From positions 1-39,023 of the IMG/VR virus record IMGVR_UViG_3300034072_001521: 39,023 nt of DNA, one strand, 5' to 3'. The notes below the pieces were generated by a model that worked only from the letters and a program-made list of their open reading frames with translations, did no database searches and was not told where the DNA came from. Shown piece after piece: positions 30,756 to 38,974 of this stretch (the stretch's first letter is position 1; every line of letters starts with the position of its first letter). The position numbers were made by a program, and so were the translations under genes. This DNA is from a virus.

Positions 30756-31556
30756 TCAGGCGCCGGCGCCCTGATCGGGCGCAGCGCCGGGTTCGTTGGC
30801 TGGGGCAAGCGCGGCGAGGGTGGCTGCCTGCAGCTTGGCTGCCCGCTTGATCTTGTCCTTGACGCCGACGCGGGCGTTGAGGCGCTGTGCTTCGTTGAGG
30901 CTCAGCAGGGCCGATTGAAGCCGGGGCAGGGCGGCCGTGGCTTCCATCTCTTCGGCATCGCGCAGATGCTCGACGCCGATGGCCTTCATCAGCTTGGCGC
31001 GGACCTGATCATGTAGATCGATATGGGCGGTCATATCTTCCACGCGAACGAGGATATCGGGCGAGAATGGCTCGCCCAGGCCCTGGACCTTGAGCGCCGC
31101 ATCGGCGATTTCCTCGACGATGATGGTGGCAGCGTCGCGCTGATAGCGCGCGGGCATCGCGACATGATGGCGCAGGGTAAATTCAGCCAGGTCCAGCCCG
31201 TCATGATATTCGCCGATGTCGATGCACCAGACCATCATGGTCGGCAGGACTTCGGCGGCCAGGCCCGTGCCGACGCCGGCGTCGGCCTCCAGCAGCCCTT
31301 TCACCCAATCGCGATATTCGGGGATCATCTCCCGCTTCGCCGCGATCTTCATGTCGATCGAGCGGATTTCCTTCAGGCGGCGCAGATCATGGGTGAGGCG
31401 CAGGCCGATCTGGCGTGCGGCGATATCGGCCTGTGAGGGCTTGGCTGCCCCCGCCGGGAGAGTGGCGGCGGGGGCAGCGGCCGCCCCACCATTGGGAGCA
31501 GACGCAGCGCTTTGGGCAGCAAGGATGCGTTCCTTGTGACGGCGAGCAAGGCTCAT
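30756..31556 (-). CDS. M: Terminase small subunit/endonuclease gpM
   Basis: 266 aa (P2 M ~247). Marks: MSLARRHKERILAAQ, DIAARQIGLRLTHDLRRLKEIRS, KREMIPEYRDWVKGLLEADAGVGTGLAAEVLPTMMVWCIDIGEY. The Ala/Pro-rich linker at ~17-40 is longer than in P2. gpM acts with P on cos DNA at the capsid. 30642-30755 has no gene. Confidence 0.93.
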   Translation of the reverse strand: MSLARRHKERILAAQSAASAPNGGAAAAPAATLPAGAAKPSQADIAARQIGLRLTHDLRRLKEIRSIDMKIAAKREMIPEYRDWVKGLLEADAGVGTGLAAEVLPTMMVWCIDIGEYHDGLDLAEFTLRHHVAMPARYQRDAATIIVEEIADAALKVQGLGEPFSPDILVRVEDMTAHIDLHDQVRAKLMKAIGVEHLRDAEEMEATAALPRLQSALLSLNEAQRLNARVGVKDKIKRAAKLQAATLAALAPANEPGAAPDQGAGA

Positions 31557-31595
31557 GTGCGTGACCTGTCAGGTGGGGAGGATAGGGGGATGGGA

Positions 31596-31615
31596 AAGCC
31601 GGATCAGGCCGGCTT
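31596..31615 (-). terminator. Short hairpin at the end of N
   Basis: AAGCCGG/CCGGCTT (7-bp stem, 6-nt loop) covering the N stop codon region, followed on the minus strand by TTTCCC. A weak terminator/attenuator or 3' stabiliser after the major capsid gene. Confidence 0.45.
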
Positions 31616-32686
31616 CTTGCCCATCACGATATTCTGCGCGAAGGCGGTGCGGCCATAATCCTCGACCACATAGTCTTCGTTGACGCTCTCATAATTCTCG
31701 ATCTGGTCGAGCGCCGGCTCATCCTTGATCTGGCGGCGGCGGGTTTCCTCCTGCCAATAGATGGAGAGGTTATCGAGACTGGTGATCAGGATCGCGTCTT
31801 CCGGGAAGAAGGGCACGATCACCGCGCGCTTGCCGGCCATCTGCTTGGGCAGGGTCAGGATGCGGTGGGCGGCTTCCCGTTCGGTGGCGGTGTCGCCGGC
31901 GGCCTGCAGCAGGTTCTGATATTTGTCCTTCACCAGCTTCCAGCCGACGATGACGACCAGGTCGGTGTCGCTGCGGTGCCAGGGATCGAGCAGGTCGAGC
32001 ATGTCGAAGGCGAGCGCGTCGAGGTTGGCGTAGTCGGCTTCCGCCGTGGCGACATTGGTGGCGTCCTGATCGACGACGTCGACACCGGCGGCGACATAAA
32101 TGGCCTGGGTGCCGCCATCGGTGAGGGCGCCATCGTCCAGCACGCGTTCGGGGGCATGGGTGCGGATCTTGTGCAACCAGCCTTCATTGACGTCCTGCAG
32201 CAGCGGATTGGCCGCAATATCGGTCTGCGGCGCGACGGAGGTGCCGTTGAAGCCGATCATGATGCGGTCGCGGCCCTGCTGTTTCAGGATCACGTCGCGC
32301 AGCAGCGTCTGGAATTCCGGCCGGTGGCGCCAGGCGTCGAGCTTCGAATAGCGGATCGCATGATCGAAGTTGGTCTGGCGGCAGTGGTAGCCGCCGTCAT
32401 CCGTGGTGTCGGTCGGATCACCGGGCGTGCGGCGATTGCCACCGGCGGTGTTGGTGCGGCTTGCCAGCGGCCGGGTCACCGTCACGCCGACCTTGTCGCC
32501 CTGCTGGGCAGGGACGCCGACGATGTTGATCTGCTGCAGGAAGTCGCTCGACTCCTGGATTTTCTCTTCCAGCTTCTGTTCGACCACCGGGGCGATGCTG
32601 AATTTGACGGTGGCATCCTCGACGCCGTTCACCAGCGCGATCTGGCTGACATAGGCTTTGAAGAGCTTGCGGGTTTCGTTGCGCAT
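31604..32686 (-). CDS. N: Major capsid protein gpN
   Basis: 360 aa (P2 N ~357). HK97-fold capsid precursor with RKLFKAYVSQIALVNGVEDATVKFSIAPVVEQKLEEKIQESSDFL at the N-terminus (the part cleaved by gpO in P2), TDDGGYHCRQTNFDHAIRYSKLDAWRH and FAQNIVMGKKPA at the end. Built with the scaffold O and cleaved during maturation. Confidence 0.95.
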   Translation of the reverse strand: MRNETRKLFKAYVSQIALVNGVEDATVKFSIAPVVEQKLEEKIQESSDFLQQINIVGVPAQQGDKVGVTVTRPLASRTNTAGGNRRTPGDPTDTTDDGGYHCRQTNFDHAIRYSKLDAWRHRPEFQTLLRDVILKQQGRDRIMIGFNGTSVAPQTDIAANPLLQDVNEGWLHKIRTHAPERVLDDGALTDGGTQAIYVAAGVDVVDQDATNVATAEADYANLDALAFDMLDLLDPWHRSDTDLVVIVGWKLVKDKYQNLLQAAGDTATEREAAHRILTLPKQMAGKRAVIVPFFPEDAILITSLDNLSIYWQEETRRRQIKDEPALDQIENYESVNEDYVVEDYGRTAFAQNIVMGKKPA

Positions 32687-32740
32687 GGATGAAAGGCTCC
32701 TGGGGGCGATATCGGGAAGAGTGGGGCGACGCGGTGCTGA

Positions 32741-33550
32741 TCAGCAGTCGGTGACGATCGCGCCGGCGCCGCCCGAGGCGGGCGGCCGATGGAAGGTCTG
32801 GGGCTGGGGCGACCCTGCCAGTTGGGCGCGCAACGCCGTCATGTCGGACTGGATCGCGGCGACAGCATCATTGGCGGGCTTGGTGGCGGCGGCGATCTGT
32901 TTGGCGACGCTGTCGCCAAAGGCGGTGGCAAAGGCCTGAGCATCGAAGCTGTTGTCGTTGGCCGGGGGAGGCGGGGGTGGCGCGGCGGGCTCTTCCTTCT
33001 TCTTGAAGAAAGCCATGATGGATTCGCCGATGCTCTTGCCGATCGCGTCGCTGTCGATCGGTGCCGACAGGATATCGATCTGGGTTTCGTGCGCGATGGT
33101 GAAGAGGTTGGGGCGCGACTGGGCGGCGAACTTCAGCGGTTCGGTGCCGAGCGACGCAGGCTGATCGGTGACGGCCAGGCCGACCAGATAGGCCTTGCCC
33201 TCGCCAGCAAAGTCGGGGTGGATTTCGCAGCTGGTGAACAGCTTCTGCCCGGCCTTATTGATCGCGACCAACTGATCATTGGCCTCGATCTCCGCATAGA
33301 GGCCCAGCAGCACCTTATTCTCGCCATTGATGCTGAGCGTCACCTCTTCGGTCTTGAGCGAGGCGACGGTGCCATAGGCGTTGAACGGCTTGTCGGGGCT
33401 GTAGCCGGCAATATGCTCGCAATTGATGCGCGCGGCATAGGTGGCGGGGTTGTAGCCGGCGGCGCACTGTTCCAGCCATTCGCGCTGGATCACGCGGCCA
33501 TCGACGGTGGCGCCCTCGACTGCGACGCGGAAAAATTTGCTTTTGGCCAT
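32741..33550 (-). CDS. O: Capsid scaffold/maturation protease gpO
   Basis: 269 aa (P2 O ~284). The serine protease residues expected for P2 gpO (Asp19, His48, Ser107) fit Asp17, His46 and Ser107 here (VDG, CEHIAG, FTSCEI). The C-terminal ~110 residues are scaffold-like: Lys/Pro linker (KKKEEPAAPPPPPP), then FDAQAFATAFGDSVAKQIAAATKPANDA. First gene of the leftward head operon; divergent from P. Confidence 0.94.
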   Translation of the reverse strand: MAKSKFFRVAVEGATVDGRVIQREWLEQCAAGYNPATYAARINCEHIAGYSPDKPFNAYGTVASLKTEEVTLSINGENKVLLGLYAEIEANDQLVAINKAGQKLFTSCEIHPDFAGEGKAYLVGLAVTDQPASLGTEPLKFAAQSRPNLFTIAHETQIDILSAPIDSDAIGKSIGESIMAFFKKKEEPAAPPPPPPANDNSFDAQAFATAFGDSVAKQIAAATKPANDAVAAIQSDMTALRAQLAGSPQPQTFHRPPASGGAGAIVTDC

Positions 33551-33714
33551 GGTCGGTTCCGATTCCCGTGGTTGCGGGGCGCGGCGCCCCTGATCATCGG
33601 GAGCCAGAAAGGAACCGAAGGCGGCTGCTTCTCAAGGCGGAGCATATGGAGAGGCTTCCTCTCCATATGCAGGGCAGTGCGGCGGCGATGATCGGCGCGG
33701 CATGGTCCGCCCCG
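33551..33714. promoter_or_regulatory. Divergent O/P control region
   Basis: 164 bp between the O and P starts, where P2 has its two late promoters PO and PP. It contains the 13-bp palindrome 33642-33670 and a nested inverted repeat: TCGGTTCC (33553-33560) with GGAACCGA (33611-33618), enclosing GGGGCGC-G-GCGCCCC (33576-33590). No clear sigma-70 promoter was seen. Confidence 0.6.
33642..33670. repeat. Perfect 13-bp palindrome between O and P (phage palindrome copy)
   Basis: Arms of 13 bp with the core CATATGGAGAGG, spacer CTT in the direction of P (AAG toward O). It lies 45 bp before the P start and 92 bp before the O start. Confidence 0.9.
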
Positions 33715-35565
33715 ATGACCAGCCAATCTCCCAAGCCCGGTGCGCCCTCTGTCCTGTGGCAGTATGATCCGCGTCGGCATGCGCGCAGCCTGTACTGGCG
33801 CGGATGGGGCGTGACGCAGATCGCGGAGGAATTCGCGCTGCATGGCGTCGTCAACGACAAGGGCGGGCCGATCCCGCGCGCGACGATCGAGGCCTGGAAA
33901 CAGCGCGAACGGTGGGACGACGCGCCCTCGATCCGCAAGATCGAGGATGGCCTCGAAATCCGGCTACTGACGCTGATCGCCAAGGAAAAGAAGACGCCCG
34001 CCGACTATGTCGAGATGGACGCACTCAATCGGTCGATCGAGAGCCTGGCCAAGGTTCGCCGCTACGACGCGCCCGGCGGCCATGCCGGCGACCTCAACGA
34101 CAAGGTCGCCAATCGCAACGCCGGGCCACGCAAGAAGGCGAAGAAGAACCATTTCACGGCCGAGCAAGCGGAAGAGCTCAAGCGCATCTTCCTAGACGGC
34201 CTCTATGATTATCAGCATCGCTGGTGGCAGGCCAAGGATCAGCGCACGCGCATGATCCTCAAGTCCCGCCAGATCGGCGCGACCTATTATTTTGCCTTCG
34301 AAGCGCTGATCGACGCGATCGAGACGGGCCGAAACCAGATTTTCCTGTCCGCCTCCAAGGCGCAGGCGCATCAGTTCCGATCCTATATCGTCAGTTTCGC
34401 CAAACTGGTTGGCGTGGCGCTGACCGGCGATCCGATGCTGATCACGTCGGACCTGCGACCGCCCGAGGAAGCGGCGGCCGAAATGCATTTTCTGGGCACC
34501 AATTTCCGCACCGCCCAGGGCCGACACGGCAATTTCTATTTCGACGAATTTTTCTGGGTCCATTCGTTCGAGGAATTAAACAAGGTCGCCTCAGGCATGG
34601 CGACGCACAAGAAGTGGCGCAAAACCTACTTCTCGACGCCATCGACCGTCGCACACCCGGCCTATCCCTACTGGACCGGCGACCGGCGCAACCGCCGGCG
34701 CAAGAAGTCCGAGCAGATCAAGATCGATGTCAGCCATGCCGCGCTGGCGATCGGCAGCGTCGGGCCGGATCGGGTCTGGCGCAACATCGTCAATATCGAG
34801 GATGCGCAGGCCGGCGGCTGCGACCTGTTCGATATCGAGGAACTGCGCGACGAATATGCGCCCGACGAATTCGCCAACCTGTTCATGTGCGATTTCGTCG
34901 ACGACAGCATGTCGGCCTTCAAGTTCAACGACATGATCGCTTGTGGCATCGACAGCCTGGTCGAATGGAAGGATTTCGATCCCGAGGCCGAGCGCCCCTA
35001 TGGCATGCGATCGGTCTGGGCCGGTTATGATCCGCAGGAAAGCGAGACGGGCGACAATGCCGCCCTGGTGATTGCCGCGCCGCCGCTGGAGATAGGCGGC
35101 GACTTCCGCATTCTTGAGCGCCACCAGCTGCGCGGTCTCGATTTCGAACAGCAGGCCGAATTCATTAAGGCGGTGCTAAGCCGCTATCACTGCACCTATC
35201 TGGGGATCGATGCCAAGGGCGTCGGCGCCGGCGTCTATCAGCTTCTGGCCAAGCCAGGCGCCATGCCAGGCTGCACCGTCGCCAAGATCGAATATTCGCT
35301 GGAGCTCAAGGCCCAGATGATCATGAAGGCGCAGAATGTCGTGCGCCGTGGGCGCCTCAAGATCGATACCGCCATGCTCGACATCGTTTCGGCCTTCGTA
35401 TCGATTAAGAAGACGCTGACCACCAGCGGTCGCAACGTCACCTTCAAGGCCGGGCGCGGCGGCGAGGACGGCCATGCCGATCTGGCCTGGGCGACGATGC
35501 ACATCCTCATGAATGAGCCGCTGGACGGCAAGGAAAAGCCCAAGGGCACGATGGAGATCATATGA
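33715..35565 (+). CDS. P: Terminase large subunit (ATPase) gpP
   Basis: 616 aa (P2 P ~590). N-terminal HTH (ARSLYWRGWGVTQIAEEFAL ... TIEAWKQRERWDD), Walker A-like KSRQIGATYY (~181-190), Walker B FYFDEFFW (~272-279), then an RNase H-like nuclease part with WAGYDPQESETGDNAALV, LGIDAKGVGAG and DGHADLAWATMHIL. Packages DNA with M. Start ATG 33715 (MTSQSPKPG) is chosen because homologues begin near the HTH; ATG 33688 is also possible; no SD is seen. The frame stays open back through the palindrome. Confidence 0.95.
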   Translation: MTSQSPKPGAPSVLWQYDPRRHARSLYWRGWGVTQIAEEFALHGVVNDKGGPIPRATIEAWKQRERWDDAPSIRKIEDGLEIRLLTLIAKEKKTPADYVEMDALNRSIESLAKVRRYDAPGGHAGDLNDKVANRNAGPRKKAKKNHFTAEQAEELKRIFLDGLYDYQHRWWQAKDQRTRMILKSRQIGATYYFAFEALIDAIETGRNQIFLSASKAQAHQFRSYIVSFAKLVGVALTGDPMLITSDLRPPEEAAAEMHFLGTNFRTAQGRHGNFYFDEFFWVHSFEELNKVASGMATHKKWRKTYFSTPSTVAHPAYPYWTGDRRNRRRKKSEQIKIDVSHAALAIGSVGPDRVWRNIVNIEDAQAGGCDLFDIEELRDEYAPDEFANLFMCDFVDDSMSAFKFNDMIACGIDSLVEWKDFDPEAERPYGMRSVWAGYDPQESETGDNAALVIAAPPLEIGGDFRILERHQLRGLDFEQQAEFIKAVLSRYHCTYLGIDAKGVGAGVYQLLAKPGAMPGCTVAKIEYSLELKAQMIMKAQNVVRRGRLKIDTAMLDIVSAFVSIKKTLTTSGRNVTFKAGRGGEDGHADLAWATMHILMNEPLDGKEKPKGTMEII

Positions 35566-36635
35566 GCAAGCGCGCACGACGCCAGAAGACCTTGGGAATG
35601 AACCGCATGGAAGCCAGCGCCGCCGCCGATGGCGCGATCGTGGCCGCCAATGACAACAGGAAGGGGGCATCAATCCAGGCCTTCACCTTCGGCGATCCCG
35701 AACCGGTGCTGAGCCGGGCGACCATGCTCGATATGCTGGAATGCTATCATAACCAGCGCTGGTACGAGCCGCCGGTGTCGCTGCACGGTCTGGCGCGCGC
35801 CTATCGCGCCTCGCCACATCATTCGAGCGCGATCATCCTCAAGCGGAACATGCTGGCCGCCAGCCTCGATCCGACGCCTTATCTGTCGCGGCGGGAGTTC
35901 GCCGTCCTGGTCCAGGACTATCTGGTCCTGGGCAATGCCTATGTGCAGGAAATCCGCAACCGCCTGGGCGGCATGATGCGGCTCGATCCATGCCTGGCCA
36001 AGTTTACGCGGCGCGGTGTCGCGCCTGGTCATTTCTGGTGGGTGCCGGGCCATGGGCAGGAAGCGGAATTCGAGCCGGGCACCGTGCATCAGCTGATGTC
36101 GCCCGACATCAATCAGGAGATCTATGGGCTGCCCGAATATCTGTCAGCCTTGCAGTCGGCCTTGCTCAATGAAAATGCCACGCTGTTCCGTCGGCGCTAT
36201 TTCGAGAATGGCAGCCATGCCGGCTATATCCTCTATGCCACCGGCGAGTTTGCCGATGGCGATGTCGATTCCATGCGCGAGGCGCTCAAGCGATCGAAAG
36301 GGCCGGGCAACTTTCGCAACCTGTTCGTCCATTCGCCCAATGGGAAGGAAAACGGCATCCGCCTGCTGCCGATCGCGGAGGTGGGGGCGAAGGATGATTT
36401 CCTGGGCATCAAGAACACGACGCGCGACGACGTCCTGGCCGCGCACCGCGTGCCGCCGCAGCTGCTGGGCATCGTGCCGGCCAATGCCGGTGGCTTTGGC
36501 GATGTCACCAAGGCGACCGACGCATTCTTCGAACTAGAGATCGAGCCGCTGCAGGCGGTGTTTCTGGAATTGAACGAGGTTCTGGGCCTTGAAGTGGTGC
36601 GCTTCCGTCAACGGGAGCGCGCGCCTCAGGCCTGA
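35562..36635 (+). CDS. Q: Portal protein gpQ
   Basis: 357 aa (P2 Q ~344). Phage portal family: FTFGDPEPVLSRATMLDMLECYHNQRWYEPPVSLHGLARAYRASPHHSSAI, VLGNAYVQEIRN, RVPPQLLGIVPANAGGFGDV. Forms the vertex through which P packages DNA. ATGA overlap with P. Confidence 0.95.
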   Translation: MSKRARRQKTLGMNRMEASAAADGAIVAANDNRKGASIQAFTFGDPEPVLSRATMLDMLECYHNQRWYEPPVSLHGLARAYRASPHHSSAIILKRNMLAASLDPTPYLSRREFAVLVQDYLVLGNAYVQEIRNRLGGMMRLDPCLAKFTRRGVAPGHFWWVPGHGQEAEFEPGTVHQLMSPDINQEIYGLPEYLSALQSALLNENATLFRRRYFENGSHAGYILYATGEFADGDVDSMREALKRSKGPGNFRNLFVHSPNGKENGIRLLPIAEVGAKDDFLGIKNTTRDDVLAAHRVPPQLLGIVPANAGGFGDVTKATDAFFELEIEPLQAVFLELNEVLGLEVVRFRQRERAPQA

Positions 36636-36771
36636 TCTATTCCCGAACGGGGATGCCCGCGCTGCAACGCGGCCACCGACGAGGACCATGCTCGCCACTG
36701 CCAATCGGCCACCCTGGCCGCCCCGCCCGGATCATCCAGGGCGGAGGTTCATCTGTGAGCGAAAATCCAAC

Positions 36772-37572
36772 ATGTCACTCGAAAAAATTCAGCCTGTTAC
36801 CCCGGCCGCCGGCTATATCGGCGGCAAGCGCAACCTGGCCCGCCGCCTGGTGTCAATCATCGGGCGCGTGCCTCATGACAGCTATGCCGAACCCTTTGTC
36901 GGGATGGGCGGCATTTTCCTGCGCCGATCGGCGCGGCCGCGCGCGGAGGCCATCAACGACATCAGCGGGGATGTCGCCAACTTTTTTCGCATTCTGCAGG
37001 AGCATTATCCCTATTTCATCGACATGCTGCGCTGGCGCGTGGCGAGCCGCGCCGAGTTCGACCGGCTGCGCGCACTGCCGGCCGATCGGCTAACCGACCT
37101 GCAGCGCGCGGCGCGCTTCCTCTATCTCCAGCGCCTGGCCTTTGGCGGTAAAGTGCAGGGCAGGGGATTTGGGGTCGACGCCAGCGCCGGCGCGCGGTTC
37201 AATATTACGAAGCTCGAGCCGATGTTGGCCGATATCCATGAGCGTCTGGCCGGGGTGGTGATCGAGCAATTGCCCTATGGCGATTTCATCCGGCGCTATG
37301 ATCGAACCGGCGCGCTTTTCTATCTCGATCCGCCTTATTGGGGATGCGAGACCGACTATGGCCAGGACGTGTTTTCGCGCGCGGACTTCGCGGCGCTGGC
37401 CGACCTGCTGGACGGGATTAAGGGCAAGTTCTTGCTGTCGATCAACGCAACGGGAGGGGCGAGGGCCACGTTCGCGCGCTTTCACGTGGCTGACGTTCCG
37501 ACCACCTACACCGTCGGTGGCGAGCCCAAGGCGGTGACCGAACTGATCGTCAGCAACTTCCCCTTACCGTGA
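36772..37572 (+). CDS. dam: DNA adenine methylase (Dam/D12 type)
   Basis: 266 aa. D12-class N6-adenine methyltransferase: YIGGKRNLARRLV (~15-27), SAM-binding EPFVGMGGIF (~40-49) and catalytic DPPYWG (D186-P-P-Y). Start ATG 36772 is chosen because the upstream open frame (to 36589) overlaps the portal gene. It is the last gene on the rightward strand, 136 bp after Q. Likely protects phage DNA from host restriction or affects packaging or transcription; target motif unknown. No partner restriction gene is seen. Confidence 0.88.
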   Translation: MSLEKIQPVTPAAGYIGGKRNLARRLVSIIGRVPHDSYAEPFVGMGGIFLRRSARPRAEAINDISGDVANFFRILQEHYPYFIDMLRWRVASRAEFDRLRALPADRLTDLQRAARFLYLQRLAFGGKVQGRGFGVDASAGARFNITKLEPMLADIHERLAGVVIEQLPYGDFIRRYDRTGALFYLDPPYWGCETDYGQDVFSRADFAALADLLDGIKGKFLLSINATGGARATFARFHVADVPTTYTVGGEPKAVTELIVSNFPLP

Positions 37573-37667
37573 TTGTTGCGCGGGCTGGCGACGACGTTGG
37601 CCCGCTCACTCTATGTCTGAGAAGGGTGGTTTGCTGACTGTCCGGTTTCGGCAAATTTTCTGCTATT

Positions 37668-37835
37668 TTAGCCCACAACAAAGCCCAAAATGAATGCGAA
37701 CGGATACAGCCAGGGGAATGAAGATACAAAGTCGCCAATATATATTGAATATATTATGTCGCCGACCAAAGGTAGAGCCATCAATGCTAACCCTCGGAGA
37801 ACGGCGTCTTTAAAGGGTCTACGTTCTAATTTCAT
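37668..37835 (-). CDS. Small membrane protein (55 aa), probable
   Basis: Two hydrophobic stretches (ALMALPLVGDIIYSIYIG and PWLYPFAFILGFVVG) after a basic N-terminus (MKLERRPFKD). AT-richer than the phage genes. No SD is clear. Probably non-phage DNA right of the prophage. 37573-37667 has no gene. Confidence 0.45.
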   Translation of the reverse strand: MKLERRPFKDAVLRGLALMALPLVGDIIYSIYIGDFVSSFPWLYPFAFILGFVVG

Positions 37836-37914
37836 TTTGTGCCCAACTTTGATCGCGCCGATCCAGTCAATGTCTGCTAACTGGAAGCATAGCCGTCAAG
37901 ATTAATGACAGTTT

Positions 37915-37970
37915 TTGGTCGCTTCGTGCCGGGCGGCTTTCCTATCAAGGAGCGGACCGACCGCTATCGG
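37915..37970. repeat. Intergenic GC-rich repeat, copy 1
   Basis: Begins TTGGTCGCTTCGTGCCGGGC and ends CCGCTATCGG; an imperfect direct repeat of 38324-38379. It lies just beyond the stop of the 90-aa gene and is typical of dispersed intergenic repeats in sphingomonad chromosomes (recollection of style, not a database match). Confidence 0.55.
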
Positions 37971-38015
37971 GACTGCCGGGCACCCTTCGGCCCAATGGCC
38001 GGCGACCGAGGGTGG

Positions 38016-38288
38016 TTATCGAACGTTCCGCCGTTTGAGATAAGCCTCCTGTTCGGCGGCCTCTTCGTCGGAATAAACGTAGTCCTCGGTCCCTTCCGGG
38101 TCGTAGATGCCGAAGTCCAGCTTGTCGTATTGACGCTGCATAGCTTGGTGCCATGATTCCGCCAAAACGCTGAAAACAAATCGTGCGTTTGGCGTGATTG
38201 CCGGTCGTAATTCGTCATTACGCTCTCTCACGACGGCGAACTCAGCCCCGTCGTCGCTCTCATAATACTCATGCAGAAGTGTTGCCAT
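38016..38288 (-). CDS. Hypothetical acidic protein (90 aa)
   Basis: Compact, acidic protein (EYYESDDGAEFAVV, DFGIYDPEGTEDYVYSDEEAAEQEAYL) with one mixed helix-strand core (NARFVFSVLAESWHQAM). No family recognised. Codon use is normal for the host. Flanked by the two copies of the intergenic repeat. Confidence 0.65.
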   Translation of the reverse strand: MATLLHEYYESDDGAEFAVVRERNDELRPAITPNARFVFSVLAESWHQAMQRQYDKLDFGIYDPEGTEDYVYSDEEAAEQEAYLKRRNVR

Positions 38289-38323
38289 CGCGGGACATTA
38301 GCTGAGCGGGGCGATGTCCGCTA

Positions 38324-38379
38324 TTGGTCGCTTCGCGCCGGGCAGCTTTCCCGCCCAGGAGCGGACGGGCAGCTATAGG
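38324..38379. repeat. Intergenic GC-rich repeat, copy 2
   Basis: Begins TTGGTCGCTTCGCGCCGGGC and ends CAGCTATAGG. About three-quarters identical to 37915-37970 by eye, with the same orientation. Confidence 0.55.
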
Positions 38380-38474
38380 GGGAGCGAGGCGCCAGGCGCG
38401 CCGGTGAACGGCGATCGAGGGTGGGAAGCGGAATGGCGGCTTTCAGTAACGGGTGGACCAAAACCGGACATTGG

Positions 38475-38801
38475 CTAGAATTCATCGTTGAGAATTAGAC
38501 CAGCATCGAACGGCACCAGTTTCATTTCAGCGGAAGTAAGCACTCCTCCACAAATGTAACCCTGCCTCTCCGGTATTCCCGGCCCTTGTTGCCAAAATCC
38601 GACGCTTATGAATGTCATGCCACATCTAGGATTAAGCCCTAGCTTTAAGCCGGTGCGAAATTCTGACGGGCCGCTGCTCTGGATTTTAGCTTGGGCGGCT
38701 TCTAGGCGGAGATGGTTGCAGTATCCAAATATCGCGAGCGTTACGACTAGCAGGCCGAACATTTTGATCAGGATAGGGAGATGCGACCTCGCAGAGTTCA
38801 T
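38475..38801 (-). CDS. Hypothetical single-pass membrane/secreted protein (108 aa)
   Basis: From the ATG at 38801: one N-terminal hydrophobic helix (HLPILIKMFGLLVVTLAIFGY), then a polar domain with two cysteines (NPRCGMTF...GYICGGV) that could form a disulfide in the periplasm. The frame is open to 38858, but that extension looks non-coding. Function unknown. 38802-38974 holds no clear gene. Confidence 0.55.
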   Translation of the reverse strand: MNSARSHLPILIKMFGLLVVTLAIFGYCNHLRLEAAQAKIQSSGPSEFRTGLKLGLNPRCGMTFISVGFWQQGPGIPERQGYICGGVLTSAEMKLVPFDAGLILNDEF

Positions 38802-38974
38802 TATCCGACAATAGCTGGCCAAATCACTTCTGCAATGGCGATTTGCGGGGTGTTGCAAGTGCTCGCAGAAGTCCGCAATTGGTCGGTGTGAGACAGACAG
38901 CTTTCGTAACCAAGGATCGATCTACGGGATAATCCAAGCTTGGGGTAACTTAGCGAAATAGCCCCATTCGCTCC

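Noticed and set aside
33568-33714. Terminase P starting upstream of the palindrome
   Set aside because: The extension crosses the palindrome and part of the O leader and has no family similarity.
36589-36771. N-terminal extension of the DNA adenine methylase
   Set aside because: Overlaps the end of the portal gene and is Pro/Arg-rich; family members start just before the YIGGKR motif.
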